In this document: positions 39,501 to 50,586 of the stretch, in pieces | Position numbering within the stretch: position 1 is the first letter of the stretch | Layout of the letters: each line of letters starts with the position of its first letter | From: Nemopilema nomurai | Taxonomy: Eukaryota; Cnidaria; Scyphozoa; Rhizostomeae; Rhizostomatidae | DNA length: 64,000 nucleotides | Direction of reading: 5' to 3' | Assembly (NCBI GenBank): GCA_003864495.1 | Contig: ML133401.1 | Span: 1,565,308 to 1,629,307 of the forward strand | Program-made: the position numbers and the translations under genes | The notes under the pieces: model-generated | Told to the model about the DNA's origin: nothing | What the model saw: the letters and a program-made list of their open reading frames with translations, nothing else | Database searches by the model: none

Positions 39501-42500
39501 AAACCTTTTTAATTTGCTCCAATTCCGTCACCGTTCGTGTCTGGCTTGTAAACTGATCTCGTAACATCTCTCGGCTGGCTTCAAGTTCGATAATCTACAA
39601 ATGGGAAACAGCTTGAATCTCAAGAAAGCATTCGATTCCTTAAATGATAAAGATAAAATACACAAAGGCGAACTAAAAAAGTGGTTACGACAGGAGATAA
39701 ATAGATGATGAAATAATCACTCGATTTTGAATGTCAGCAGTTGCTTCCAGGTCCTTTTCAAGCCGAAGTGTCTTTTTTTGCTCCTCCTCCAAATCAGAGA
39801 TCACGTCCAGAACATGTTGCTGCAGTCGGTCAATTTCCTAAAATTATAATCAGTGCAAAATAGGTCGATAATATTTAGAAAACTGGAGTCAATTTTATAA
39901 GGACGATCATGACGATTGTAATGACAATCAAAAGATTTGTGATACGTAAGGAAAAAGTAAGTAAATAATAAATAAATTCTTAAAAAGAGAGGGTAGATTA
40001 CTAAATGGTTACTAGTTTTGTCGATAACTGTGGACTTTTGTTGATTTTGGTTTTGATCTCTATTTCATGACGTCTATGATAATAAGAAATTAAATTCAAA
40101 CGTACCGATTCGGCTTCGAAAAGCTTGTCCTTCAACTTATTTTCCTCCAGCTTAGCATTTTTGAGCTGGGCCTCGAGTTCAACCTTCTCTTTCGTAAACG
40201 AGGTTCGCAGCTGGGCTTGATCAGACTGCCACTCCAACTCTTTCTGCTGCAGCTTTCCCGTATACAATTTATCTTGTTGACTATAAACAAAATCGAGATG
40301 CTCCCTGTCATTTATGAATCAAAATAGGTAGATCATTAAATTATCGCAAAACTTTAACTAAAATCTTGAATACCTCCATAATACACCATATATTGACCAT
40401 ATACACCATATACACCAAACAATAAATAGACCTATATATAAACTATTTTTAACTTGCATTGATATTCCATGGAATACAAGTACATGGAATGAACAAGGAA
40501 TGCTGGAACACATTTGGCTCATCTACATTGAAAATAATTTACAATCTATAACGGTTAAATGGCAAAGGGCTATATTAGGTATAAAAATATGATACTTAAA
40601 AACGATAGGACTGCGAATCACATCATCTCGCAGGACAACAAACTGCATTATCTAACTTTAAAAATCTAAGCATGCATTAGTAATATTTCCAACAATTAAA
40701 AACAACTACTGGAAAGAATATCTCTCTGACGTCACTTACTCGAGTTTCTTTTCGTACTGCTGCTCAACTTGGCGCGTCTGTTCCTCGCTCTCCTGGATCA
40801 GCAATGAGCTGTCCATTCCGAACTTGCTCACGCTTCCTTTCAGCTGATTCCTCTCTGACGTCATCGACTCGAGTTCTCCTCTACGGATAAAAAGCAAATA
40901 CCATCTTCGCTTCAAAAAATTGACCAAAAAATCTAACTTTCATTGCAATTGAAAAGAAACGCCATATCAAGGAAACTTAGCTTTGGCCTTTCGACCCTGC
41001 CTCCTTAAAAATTGCTAGCCGGTAACAAGATAAAAGATACATTGATAGCCTTTAACGCAACCATGCTACTTGGCTTAGTGAGTGTAGCGTCAAAAGACAC
41101 CAACAGAGCATCAACCGCAGCATGCACTCCAAAGAATCTGCCTTTCACGTGCATTAAATTGGCAGAGTTCAAACGTGGAGGAATTCAAACAATCGACCCC
41201 GTCCTAAGCAATACCTCTTCACGTAGGGCCTAAGCGCGTCCACCATATCGTCGGCCCAACGATCGTACTGACTGACTGTGGAGAAATTGTCCTCAAACAA
41301 TCCCGCTTCATCGGATCCATCAATTATACCGCGAATCTTTTCAGGTGCGAATCGTGGCATCTTAGCACTCGAAATTCGTTAACCAAATAGTAAAATAATC
41401 TTGTAAAAGTCTCGCAAAAACTTGATATCGCTAAGTAACGCCCATGTTAGTTTCCACGCTGCAAAACTGTAATGAACAAGCGAAGAGGCTTCATCCCTTA
41501 CAAAGGCTACCAGGAAGTCACGTGACGAATTTGGTCTAAACAAGCATCGCGGAAAGCGTGGTCAAGCATCTACAGACGCTGTTTATGTTTTCTGGGGCAT
41601 TCGTAAACAAACGAGGAGAAGGCAGATGGCCTAAAGTGCAAGAGCACCCGCAAGGGCAGCGAAAAAGGCAACTGCTTTTGCAGTTAGCGGGCAACAGGAT
41701 TCTAAAAGTCGAATTTCAAGGTGAAGACCAAAAAGCAAATGTTTTGATTGACTGGAAGAGAGGAAAATGTATCACAAAGATGGAGATAATTCGACTTGTA
41801 AATCGACAAGCGAGTCGTTAGGAATAATTGAGATACCTAACAATGAATGCAAACACCAGTCACAGATCTGCACTAAAGCGAGGCTGTATAGAAAGGCCTT
41901 TTGAGATGTTTACAGGAAGACAATCTGCATTTGAGGTTCAATGCAAGGAACTCGATGGTTGCGGGATTGTCTGGTTTATTCCTTTGATCCCAACGCGATA
42001 AGCCTGTCTTGTGTGCTGCACATATGGCAGCGAGTTTGTGAAAATATTTGCACTGGGAACGGGTATCTTTCTTCATCAAAAATTCACGGCGATAGCTATG
42101 ACCAAAAAATAACTATAGCCATGCCGAAGTCGACAGAGTAGCGAAAAATATTTCTATTAAGGCCTAAATTTTAATGCAGAAGGACATATACAAAAAAATT
42201 ATTCTTAAAATTTCGAGAATCATTGCCTGTTAATTCGAAAATGCGAAGCATTAAAAAAAATGTACATAAAAAACTTGAGAAATCATAACATATATTACCA
42301 AATAAAATCGTCACTAATATAATGCTTTTATTAATATTCACTAATAAATAGCTGACAAAGTCGCACCTAAACGGCATGCCTTAGACTGCAATCAAAACTA
42401 GTATTGTTTTGATATTTCACTAATGATGGATGGCCTCCAATCTTCTTAGAAAGAGCTCTGTGACTGTAATTAGCATGCTTACACATGCTCAAAAATAAAC

Positions 42501-45500
42501 GTAACTTCCTTCTGCCAAGTTTCTTTAGATTTACATTATTTGGAATAAGTCGAGTCTCGATGATACCTCAATGCCCTACGCACTAAAGCTTCTAAAAGGG
42601 GCTCTAACAGAATTATTTATCAAGCACAAACCTTAGGTGGTTAATTTCGTGAAGGTATGCCTGTAGAACTGCCTCCGAAACGGCTGAAAAGAGTCGGGAA
42701 ATTCATCAATCGAAAAAAACATAACATTCACGCTACCATATTCATAGGCTACTAGACAAGCGAGGGAATCTGGCACGTTTCTGTGAATTGACAGCCAAGT
42801 AGGTGGTAGCTTTTGAAACCAGGTTCGGAATTCGGTAATAAGATGGACAAAAAGCTAACAAGGTATTTCGCAATGATGAACTATTTAGGAATGATGAACT
42901 ATAATCAAATTATATCAAAAGTGATAGATCTCCATTAAAAATTAGCAAACATAAATGAATGAATATTTTCGTAGTAATTCAAGGCGACTATCTGATCTTT
43001 ATCAATGACAACTTAATTATATTCACAGTTATGCTAAATAGCATCTAACCATTAATATAAAGAAAAACCAAATAAAGGTATACCAAAAAACAACTCACAA
43101 TCTCCTCTTTCGTGCACCATTGATTCTAGGGTCTTCGTCAATTCCTTCAAATTTATTTCCCCTTCCGCATTTGGCTGTAGTTGCTGAAATGCAATGCTAG
43201 CAGATGAGATTTGATTCTTTTTGCTGAGGAATTCTGATACTGTCTAGCACTTTATCATACTTTTAAACGTCAGAAAAAGATTTATGATATTAAGCTTTAA
43301 ATGTAGACTTTAAATGTTAACCAAAAGATGCAACACTCACGGTCAACTTCCCATTTAACATTTACTTTCATCCAAAGAGATTTTAGGGTCATTGAGATAA
43401 ACAATAAAAGGCGTAAAAGTAGTAACGCAAAGTTATTAAAATCAAGTTATAGATAAATTTACCCTCAAGATTTCTTTAACATTTGTGAGACCAAGAGAAA
43501 GTAAATACTCTTCAACGCTTTCCTTTTTGCTCCAGCTGAAAAATTACAAAAGGATAAGAAAAAATAAGTTGACTTTAATTCGTCATCATACAAGAGATGC
43601 AAAAATTCGACAGAAAATATAGACGGAAAATTTGGGTGCCAGCTAATGTGACGAATTTTCTTCCAATTGAGCCTCGTAATGTATCCTCGTAAAAATTTGA
43701 AGAAAAGAACACGTATCAACAAATGAAGCAGCATTATTAAGGCGGCGTAATTAAAAGTACTAGAGTCAATCACTCACCCAGTATTTGAATGATCAAGGAA
43801 ACTGAGAATGTCTGCAAACAAAATAATCAGCAATTTCGACAATTTGATTTTAGGATTTATTTATTGTTAATTTAGGGCTTGATTTATTCATTCAAAATTT
43901 TGAGGATTTTAGGGCTGTTGATCATTTCTAAAATGAAAACAAGAAACAAAATGAAAACTTTTAAATGTCTGTACTTTCGTAGTCATGAAAGTAAGTGGTA
44001 GATTGTAGTACTATTTCCATTTTATAGTTCGCTGCAAAAACTTTTAAATCGAAAGGGTGTTAACATTACTGACCTATTTTCTTTGCGACTCTGTTGTCAT
44101 CTTGGACACTAGAGGCCTATAAGAAAGAAAAGTTTAAAAGTTGAATTCATGACACACTTTTCCACCCAATCAATTAATTAAATACTAGATTCTTTTCAGC
44201 ATGATGCGAACTAGGCAAAAAGCTTTCATGACATAATGTCACATTATTTCATGTCATTTCATGTCATCTGGGCTTTCGATTAAACCAAAAAAATGAGGAG
44301 GGGGGACCTTGACGCAATGAAAACAAAAGAATAAAACAGTTGTTATGTTATGCAATTCTATGTTATGTAATATAACGTTCTGTCGCGTATGTAATGTTTT
44401 GTTATTTAACGACATGTTATGTTTAGTTATTCTTTGTTATATTTGTTATGTCATGCCATGCCACGGTATACTAATTGTATTATGCTATGTCAAGTCACAT
44501 CATGTTCTTTTTTGTTTTATGAAGTTATTCTTAAAGTCATGACATGTTTTCTGATGTTATGCTATCTTGTCCTAGGCCTTGCTTTAAAAAATGCAGTCAT
44601 GTTATGCTTTCTAGCCTTAATCAAAACTGCCGATTTCAGCTGTTATACAAACTCACCCTTCTGTTGCCCCTAGGAGACAAAACAGTTGGCTGAAGACTTG
44701 ACATCTGTGGTTCCACTTCGACGTTGTTGTTGTTGTTGACTGGTACAATGGGACTTTCAAGAGAAACATCCTGCGATGTCTGCTGCTTCGTCGCCAAAAA
44801 CAGGCCGTGGAGAAATTCGTCGAAGCTCACCAAACCATCATCGTTCTGGTCGAGTTCTTTAAAGAGTAGCTCCAATTCCTTCGGTGGCAGCAGAATTATG
44901 TCAGTTTTTAGCGCGCACTTCAAGCATCCAATAACAAACGAAAAAGAAACGGTTGACCAGATATAAAAAACTATATCGTTAAATTAATCTCAAAAGAATT
45001 GCAGATTTATTTCGCAGTACTATCGTTTCACGAGCGGGTATTGATTTCTATTGGAAATACATAGAGCTGCAAAAAAGGAGAACAAAAGTAGCAAAGACGG
45101 AAATGGTTTTGCAGAAGAATCCACCGCCAAGTATGGAGTGACATGTCCTAACCTGATCTTGGATGTTTTCCATTCCGATGTGTTCACAAACGATAGCAAG
45201 CTCCTGCATGTCCAAATAACCGCTGACCCCAACCGCGAGCTCGTCGAATATCTCTTTCAGCTGCTCGATGTCATCCGATGAAATCATGTCTGCGGATAGA
45301 AATGGACTTTTAGCAACCTTACACAAGCAAGTAATTATGATACTAGCAATAAACAGCGAAATTCTGTCAATCGTATAATGAAAACCCCTTTCATCGTATT
45401 CCCATCTGCAATAGAAGATCAAGGTGCCTTTATCTTTAATAATACAATATAAACAACGACAGAATGGAATAAAGTACACGTGCCCATGCCAATATACTAG

Positions 45501-47736
45501 CCTGAGCATCACTGAAGCTTACACAGAGAAACTTGAGTGAGTTAGTTATACACGGTCCTTACAAAATCTTGCTTTCTCTCGCGTTGAAGATTATCGTTTT
45601 AGTGGTATGGTGTCGTATTTGTGGGGTGAAAGCAACTTGGCAAATGCCCCTCTAGCTTGAAAATTATAAGATAATGTCGGTACTTAACAAAATGTGGAGA
45701 TGGTTACACAATTCATGTGAAAACTTTTACTTCTATCCTTTCGTTTCTGTCACGTATAAGGACAGCATGCTGCTTAGACTTGTAATACATTTGACCTTTG
45801 ACATTTGACATTCACCTTCTTCAGCAACTTCACCCGCATTGAGAACGGAGTCCATGGCACCACTGCCTTCCAAGACCTCCTCCTTTCCCAAACCATCTCG
45901 CTCTTCTGGCGGCGTTGACAGCTTTCGACGTAGAGCAGCTGGCAAACCACCGCTGCTCCTTTTACTCAACTTTCGTGACAATGACTAGAAAATAAAGAAA
46001 TATCGAAATAATCAAGCCGACAAAAAACTCCGCAAAGACATGAAAAATACGAACACAGTCTCTCCAAGCAATACGGCAGCCTTTACCTAGCAATAGAAAA
46101 ATAAAAATTGCCTACAAAAGAGCAAAATAGTGAATGAAAAGTTCTTGACAAATAAATGACATAATAGCCTTTTTCGTGACATCGAGCTTCTTCGACAAGT
46201 TTAATACCAGTTTATACTAGTATATAAATACCAATTACATACAGAACTAAATACGCTGTAGAAATGCAGCTGAACATTAAAATATCAAGAGAAAACAAGT
46301 CAACTGGAAAGTGAACACACCCGCGAGCTTGACCTTCTGACTAGTGATTTGTGGGTTCTTGGGGCCGCCTCTGATGATTTTTTTCGCTTTTGTGCCACCT
46401 CCAAGTCCCCGTCACTTTGGGCAGCATCATCAAGCAAGCTCCCTGTCTTTGGTTGTGATTTGCGCCCATACTTCTTGTTGTTGAAAACTTTATATGGCTC
46501 AGATTCTAGAATGTATAAGATAATGATCTGTTTTGTTTGCAACCTCAAAAAGGCAAGACTAAGTTTAATATCCCATCAATCTTGACTGACAATCTAAATG
46601 GAAAACTCAAGAAAGAAAATTCTTTTAACAAAATATCTAGAATTCATCAATGGTTTTTGCAACCTCTAAATGCAAGATTTATGAAGAAAAATAAGCAAAA
46701 GAAAATATAAATACCTGTATCTATGATGTCAGAAAATTCAGATCGGTCTTCTTCAGTTGCCTCAGCCATGCTATCTATGGTGTGTGACAATACAGCAACA
46801 AAAGCATCTTTGAAAACATCAAAGATGACCTGGATGGGAAGATTTCCAAGAATGTAAGACTGTACTTTTAAAAATCAAAAACTTCAATCTTGATAATGAA
46901 AAAGCAGCTTTTGATGCAATCAAACTGCAATTCATAAACTTGAGTTTCCTACAAACCGAAAGGTGTGTCTAATCTTTAGCTCAAAACAATCAGAAAACTA
47001 AACTGTAACTTGGACAATACCAGGCCACTTTTGCTGGTTCTTTGCAACACAGTATGAATCAGTAAAGTAACATTTCTGGTTGATTAAGCTGATTGGCATT
47101 TTGCAAAAGAGTAGAATCCTTTCATGGAGCTTCAGCATGCAAAAACAAGTAAAAACTTTTGAAATGCAATTCATCATTTGGCTTCGCTACATTTTCAAAA
47201 GTATTAATGTTTTGGAGGTCCAATGCTTAGACAATGAATCCATTCTTATAAAATTTGACTCTTAGACTAATAAATAGACTATAAAATGGGCTATTTCTTC
47301 TTTTGACTTTAAACATTATTCTTACATATAGAATACATCATAAGGATTAGTCCATACACTATATCTTCATATCGCAAAGTGACATTAGTTAAAAAACTCT
47401 GTTTAAAAGACTGGAAGAGCACCTAGCTATACCTAAAACCTCCTCTTCAACCCATAAGATATTTCTGGACTTGAAAGACAAAGGAACCAATCTACATTAA
47501 AGCTTTGTATACAAAGGACTAAATTGCACAACAGCTATATTTATCAAACTATTCACCTTTCCATTACTGACATTATCACCAATGCATTCAGTAAGAATTG
47601 CTGGTATCTGGTCATCAAGCTGCAACCGCTGACACAAGTCAATCAATTCACTGCGGTCCAGATACCCTTTGCTTTCCAAGTCACAGCTCTCAAAGACCTC
47701 TCTAAGCTGGGTAATATACACATCTTCTTCTTCCAT
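33530..47736 (-). CDS. NIN: Ninein / ninein-like centrosomal protein, long isoform
   Basis: Twenty-one exons, right to left: 47557-47736, 46715-46829, 46321-46505, 45816-45984, 45153-45289, 44657-44878, 44074-44116, 43778-43811, 43463-43535, 43099-43183, 42632-42683, 40740-40880, 40106-40280, 39721-39837, 39505-39594, 38785-39082, 35859-38323, 35286-35477, 34404-34574, 33956-34114 and 33530-33733. They join in phase to 1768 residues. The N-terminus holds EF-hand-like units: DLESKGYLDRSE, a degenerate second, a canonical DQNDDGLVSFDE, then two more degenerate ones. From about residue 430 the protein is almost all coiled coil. The C-terminus (NLVQELYIENAGLTKQL onward) matches the conserved ninein tail. 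Ninein anchors microtubule minus ends at subdistal appendages of the mother centriole. A second ATG seven codons upstream (47754) is also possible. Whether this is NIN, NINL or their common ancestor cannot be settled here. Confidence 0.9.
34591..34650. repeat. 10-bp tandem repeat beside a ninein splice acceptor
   Basis: CACAATCAAA is repeated about six times on the + strand, with one imperfect unit. On the transcribed strand this reads TTTGATTGTG repeated. The array occupies roughly positions -17 to -76 upstream of the acceptor of exon 34404-34574, so it supplies the branch-point and pyrimidine-rich region of that intron. Confidence 0.88.
35859..38323 (-). other. NIN: Giant 2,465-nt ninein coiled-coil exon
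   Basis: One uninterrupted exon encodes about 821 residues of charged, heptad-rich coiled coil dominated by Glu, Lys and Leu. It is bounded by an acceptor (TTTCAG before GGTCGCAAG) and a donor (GAGAGG then GTAATG), and it joins both neighbours in phase. Every other exon of the gene is below 300 nt, so the size is exceptional and suggests intron loss or exon growth by internal duplication. Part of it (37179-37862) is three 76-residue repeats. Long open frames on the opposite strand here are shadows of its biased codons. Confidence 0.9.
37179..37862 (-). repeat. NIN: Three in-register 76-residue repeats in ninein
   Basis: The units lie at 37635-37862, 37407-37634 and 37179-37406 and are each exactly 228 nt. 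They begin ETDKAEMELK, EAEKAELQMG and EREKSEIELR, and each ends with VERKW or LERKW followed by seven residues. By hand count units 2 and 3 share 30 of 76 residues and units 1 and 3 share 32 of 76. The next stretch (AADYEDEKAG) no longer fits, and the preceding one does not either. Confidence 0.85.
41215..41360 (-). CDS. NIN: Alternative first coding exon of ninein, short isoform
   Basis: An ATG at 41360 opens 48 codons beginning MPRFAPEKIRGIIDG and ending DALRPYVKR, followed by a donor (AAGAG then GTATTG). It ends in phase 2 and splices cleanly to the exon 40740-40880 (AG plus A gives Arg, then GELESM). The EF-hand exon 42632-42683 also ends in phase 2 with AG and joins the same exon, so both can feed the same coiled coil. 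The short product would be 1385 residues without any EF-hand. Reading this exon as internal fails: entering it from 42632-42683 shifts the frame. A palindromic GTCACGTGAC lies about 160 bp upstream, consistent with a promoter. A separate gene starting here is the alternative, but then the upstream exons would lack a 3' end. Confidence 0.72.
41517..41526. promoter_or_regulatory. Palindromic E-box GTCACGTGAC
   Basis: This ten-base perfect palindrome contains CACGTG, the core bound by USF, MYC/MAX and MITF/TFE-type bHLH-zip factors. It lies about 160 bp upstream of the internal ninein ATG at 41360, where a promoter for the short isoform would be expected. The function is inferred from motif and position only. 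Confidence 0.45.
44335..44545. repeat. TTATG-rich low-complexity tract in a ninein intron
   Basis: Words such as TTATGT, TATGTTATG and ATGCCATGCCA recur irregularly for about 200 bases in the intron between exons 44657-44878 and 44074-44116. Just before it, at about 44235-44272, there is a shorter cluster of CATGTCAT words. Both look like decayed simple-sequence DNA. Confidence 0.6.
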
Positions 47737-48558
47737 CTTTGTTACAATTAACACTTGCTATTCACTCATTTAGCACTTGGATCTATGGAAATAATACTAA
47801 CCAGAGTTTTGATTTTGCATAGTTATGTTCTTGCTTCATAAACATGTAAAACAAACATTCATCAAACAAAGTTTGATCTCACTAGGGGGATACATGGCTG
47901 TAAAGCCAGTATTATAGGAAACATCATCAATAACATGCTTGCAATAAACTTAAAAGGACCAGCCCCAAAACAGAAGACCTATACTTTCTAAAATAAGAAC
48001 ATTTAGTATGACAAGATTGAAGTTTTTATACAGACTTGAATAGTTGTTTCAATCAAGATTTCAGAAAAAGTTGCGGTACTTGGACAGCTGATTTGATAAA
48101 TTCAACTGTTCTAGGCGATAAGTCCGATTCAGATATTTTGATTCCCGAGAGCTAAAAGTAGGTCATTTTAATATTCATGTAAGTTCAACAAGAGCTTTTA
48201 TTTATTGCTAGGTAATTTGTCGTTGTGTGTTGTATTATTGTAAACATAATCGCTAATTGTATGTAAGCGTTGAATGAAAGTTCGTGTTTAAACATTTTCA
48301 AAACCTGCTGGTCATTTGCTCTCAAATGGCATTGACTCGAATGATTTGGACGAATGTAGAATAGCTGGTGGTTCTCAAAGCCTAAATAATAACGCCGCAG
48401 GCCAACCTATATGGCTGGTTGACTAACAAGATTAACCTTGTGTTTGCGCGAATTGAATGAGTAGGCCATAGTCGATTGCCACAATTTGCAAGCTTCTAAT
48501 TCACAATCAGTGCACAATATACATGCTTTGAAACGTACATCACAAGAGAAGTTATTCC

Positions 48559-49068
48559 TTACCACATTGCAATTGTTAACTTCCTCCAGTAACAAACTGA
48601 TGGACTGCTGTTTGCAATCTCGATCGTGCATGGATTGGCGCTACTCGGCGGCCATTTTCGGCAGCAGGTGGAATCACGATTGGAATGTTTACTGATCATC
48701 TTCAAGCGTCCGATTGTTCCCAGGTTACCAAGCGCCTCCACAGTCACCAAAGGTTTCATCTCGCTTTGGTAAAGCAGCGGTAATTTACTCGTATAATTTG
48801 CAGCAAGGGTATGCAAAAGCGTGTTACATACAGTGTTCTGATTATATAAAAGCAGAAGAGACGTGTATTCGCAGCAAGAGGCTTTTCTCTGCAATACCAA
48901 ATTTAAATATGATTCCCTAGTTGCATTACTTTCCTCCAAGAATCCATGCTCGGCACAGCTTCTGGAGCAAAACTCATTGGAGAATTGATGGCAAGATTGT
49001 TCGTTCAAATCAACTCTTACAAAGGAACCCGAAATACTTGTGACAACAAAATAAGTATTTGAATCCAA
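48559..49068 (-). other. Unassigned 169-codon open frame, possibly not a gene
   Basis: This is the longest open frame outside the recognised exons and their antisense shadows. The translation begins MDSNTYFVVTSISGSF and has several cysteines (CHQF, CSRSCAEHG, ASCCEYTS) in its first half. I do not recognise a domain, see no signal peptide, and see no obvious splice partner. It sits about 0.8 kb upstream of the ninein ATG in the same orientation, so it could be a chance frame, 5' UTR sequence, a relic of a mobile element, or a small lineage-specific gene. Confidence 0.2.
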
Positions 49069-50244
49069 AATTCATTAGTTTTTTATTTTTAATGGTTTGG
49101 CAATACGGTCCAAATTCTGGAAATGAGAAGGAGGTATTCTTGAAGAACAAAATTTTTCATCATTATCACTGAATCACAAAATCCAAACAGCAGCTGGAAA
49201 TGCGTCAATTTAGGAAACTCTTTATAACTTGTTACCTTTATTCAAGTATGAGTAAAGTTTTTAAATAAACAGCATTTTTTACAGAGGACAAGTATATGTC
49301 AGATTTTGCATCATAACAAGAAATCTAGCTCAAAAATTTCTCGGTGGTATGATTCCTGTGTTTCTTAATGAAAATAATGCATATCTTATTTAATACGAGT
49401 ATAAAACAACGAGACGTCAAATAAAGCTGACTTGAATACACTGATCCTGCAGTTTCGGTTATATAAACATATCCTAAATGCACGTACAAAGTGTGCGATC
49501 TAACAGCTTAAAAGACATATATATTTATATACTATAACAAACGCCACAATGAATTTGCCATTGCAACTATAATTCATCACATTGATCGACAGTCAACAAT
49601 TGGTATTACACAGGAAAACAGATCTCCGTTTCGACTTAGCTTCAGATTCGGCAACACGTGCAGGACTGTGGGCGTGGTCGGCCTAGATTTTGAAGCCAGA
49701 GGAATAAACTGTGGATGGCGGGACATGATGGAGACTAGGTCTAAACTGGTGAAAAAGGGATGTAAAGAGAAGTACTGGCAATTTGAAATTACTGAACAGG
49801 CCTGCAAGCATTCGCCTTCAAATCAGACATGCTGAAATTCACCGTCACATAGAACTTCACAATGTACAATTCACTATATCTAAACAGCGATAATGCTACA
49901 AAAGGGGAATGGATTTGTACAAGAGCGTGGCCTAAATATCCCTTGATCTTTTGTAAACCCTCTTTGTGATTAAACATTTTTGTGGTATAGATTGGCAATT
50001 AGCACTACCAAAGATATACTGACAAAATTTCTAAAAATATCCCTCGACTTATGAAACTATATCTAAGAAACCTACAGTATGGGTTTACTACTTTCAATTA
50101 AGATAGCAAATGGAAATCAACCTATTATACGAATCTTTGATACAATGCTTATAGGACTTCTAATGTATTAATACATTAAATCATTACATTTGTTTAAGCA
50201 TCATTAATAATTACCATACGCCTAAAAGTGAGAACTCGTTTGGA

Positions 50245-50412
50245 TATATACAATAAAAAGGCAATTCACAAAGGCAGTCCAGGCTTTACCAGAGGAAGAT
50301 TGGTGATGCCGTATGTTCGAAGAACATCAAAGATATGAGGATTTGGAAAAAAGGTTCTCAGAAGATATCTCTTAATGGGCTTCCTTTGTGAATGGCTCTT
50401 TTCTTTATATTA
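50245..50412. repeat. Imperfect inverted repeat, about 36-bp arms
   Basis: Arms at 50245-50280 and 50377-50412 pair with about 23 of the first 29 positions matching, including an 11-base perfect block (CCTTTGTGAAT and its complement). About 95 bases separate them. The structure lies about 175 bp downstream of the AGMO copy 1 stop, likely in its 3' UTR, and could be a decayed MITE or an RNA hairpin. Confidence 0.6.
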
Positions 50413-50586
50413 TTTCTCAAGGAAGATAATAGATATAAACAGCGCATATATACTACAACAATGAGTATAAGGCAAAAGAAATGATATTGCCAATCATATA
50501 TACCAGTTACTATAAAATGAATAACTATGACATAAAGTGACGAAAATGTCACTTCCCCTAAAGAAGTCTCCTTACAGTCAAACCTT

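Larger units (their letters stand above)
47737..50586. other. Spacer between the ninein start and the AGMO copy 1 stop
   Basis: This 2.85-kb spacer should carry the ninein long-isoform promoter and the AGMO copy 1 3' UTR. It contains one conspicuous 169-codon - strand open frame at 48559-49068, treated separately, and an imperfect long inverted repeat at 50245-50412. I recognise no gene. Confidence 0.4.

Noticed and set aside
33530..41360. Coiled-coil gene beginning at 41360 as a gene separate from the EF-hand exons at 42632-47736
   Set aside because: The EF-hand exons match ninein, end in the right phase to join exon 40740-40880, and the 3' end carries the ninein C-terminus. One gene with two starts explains everything.
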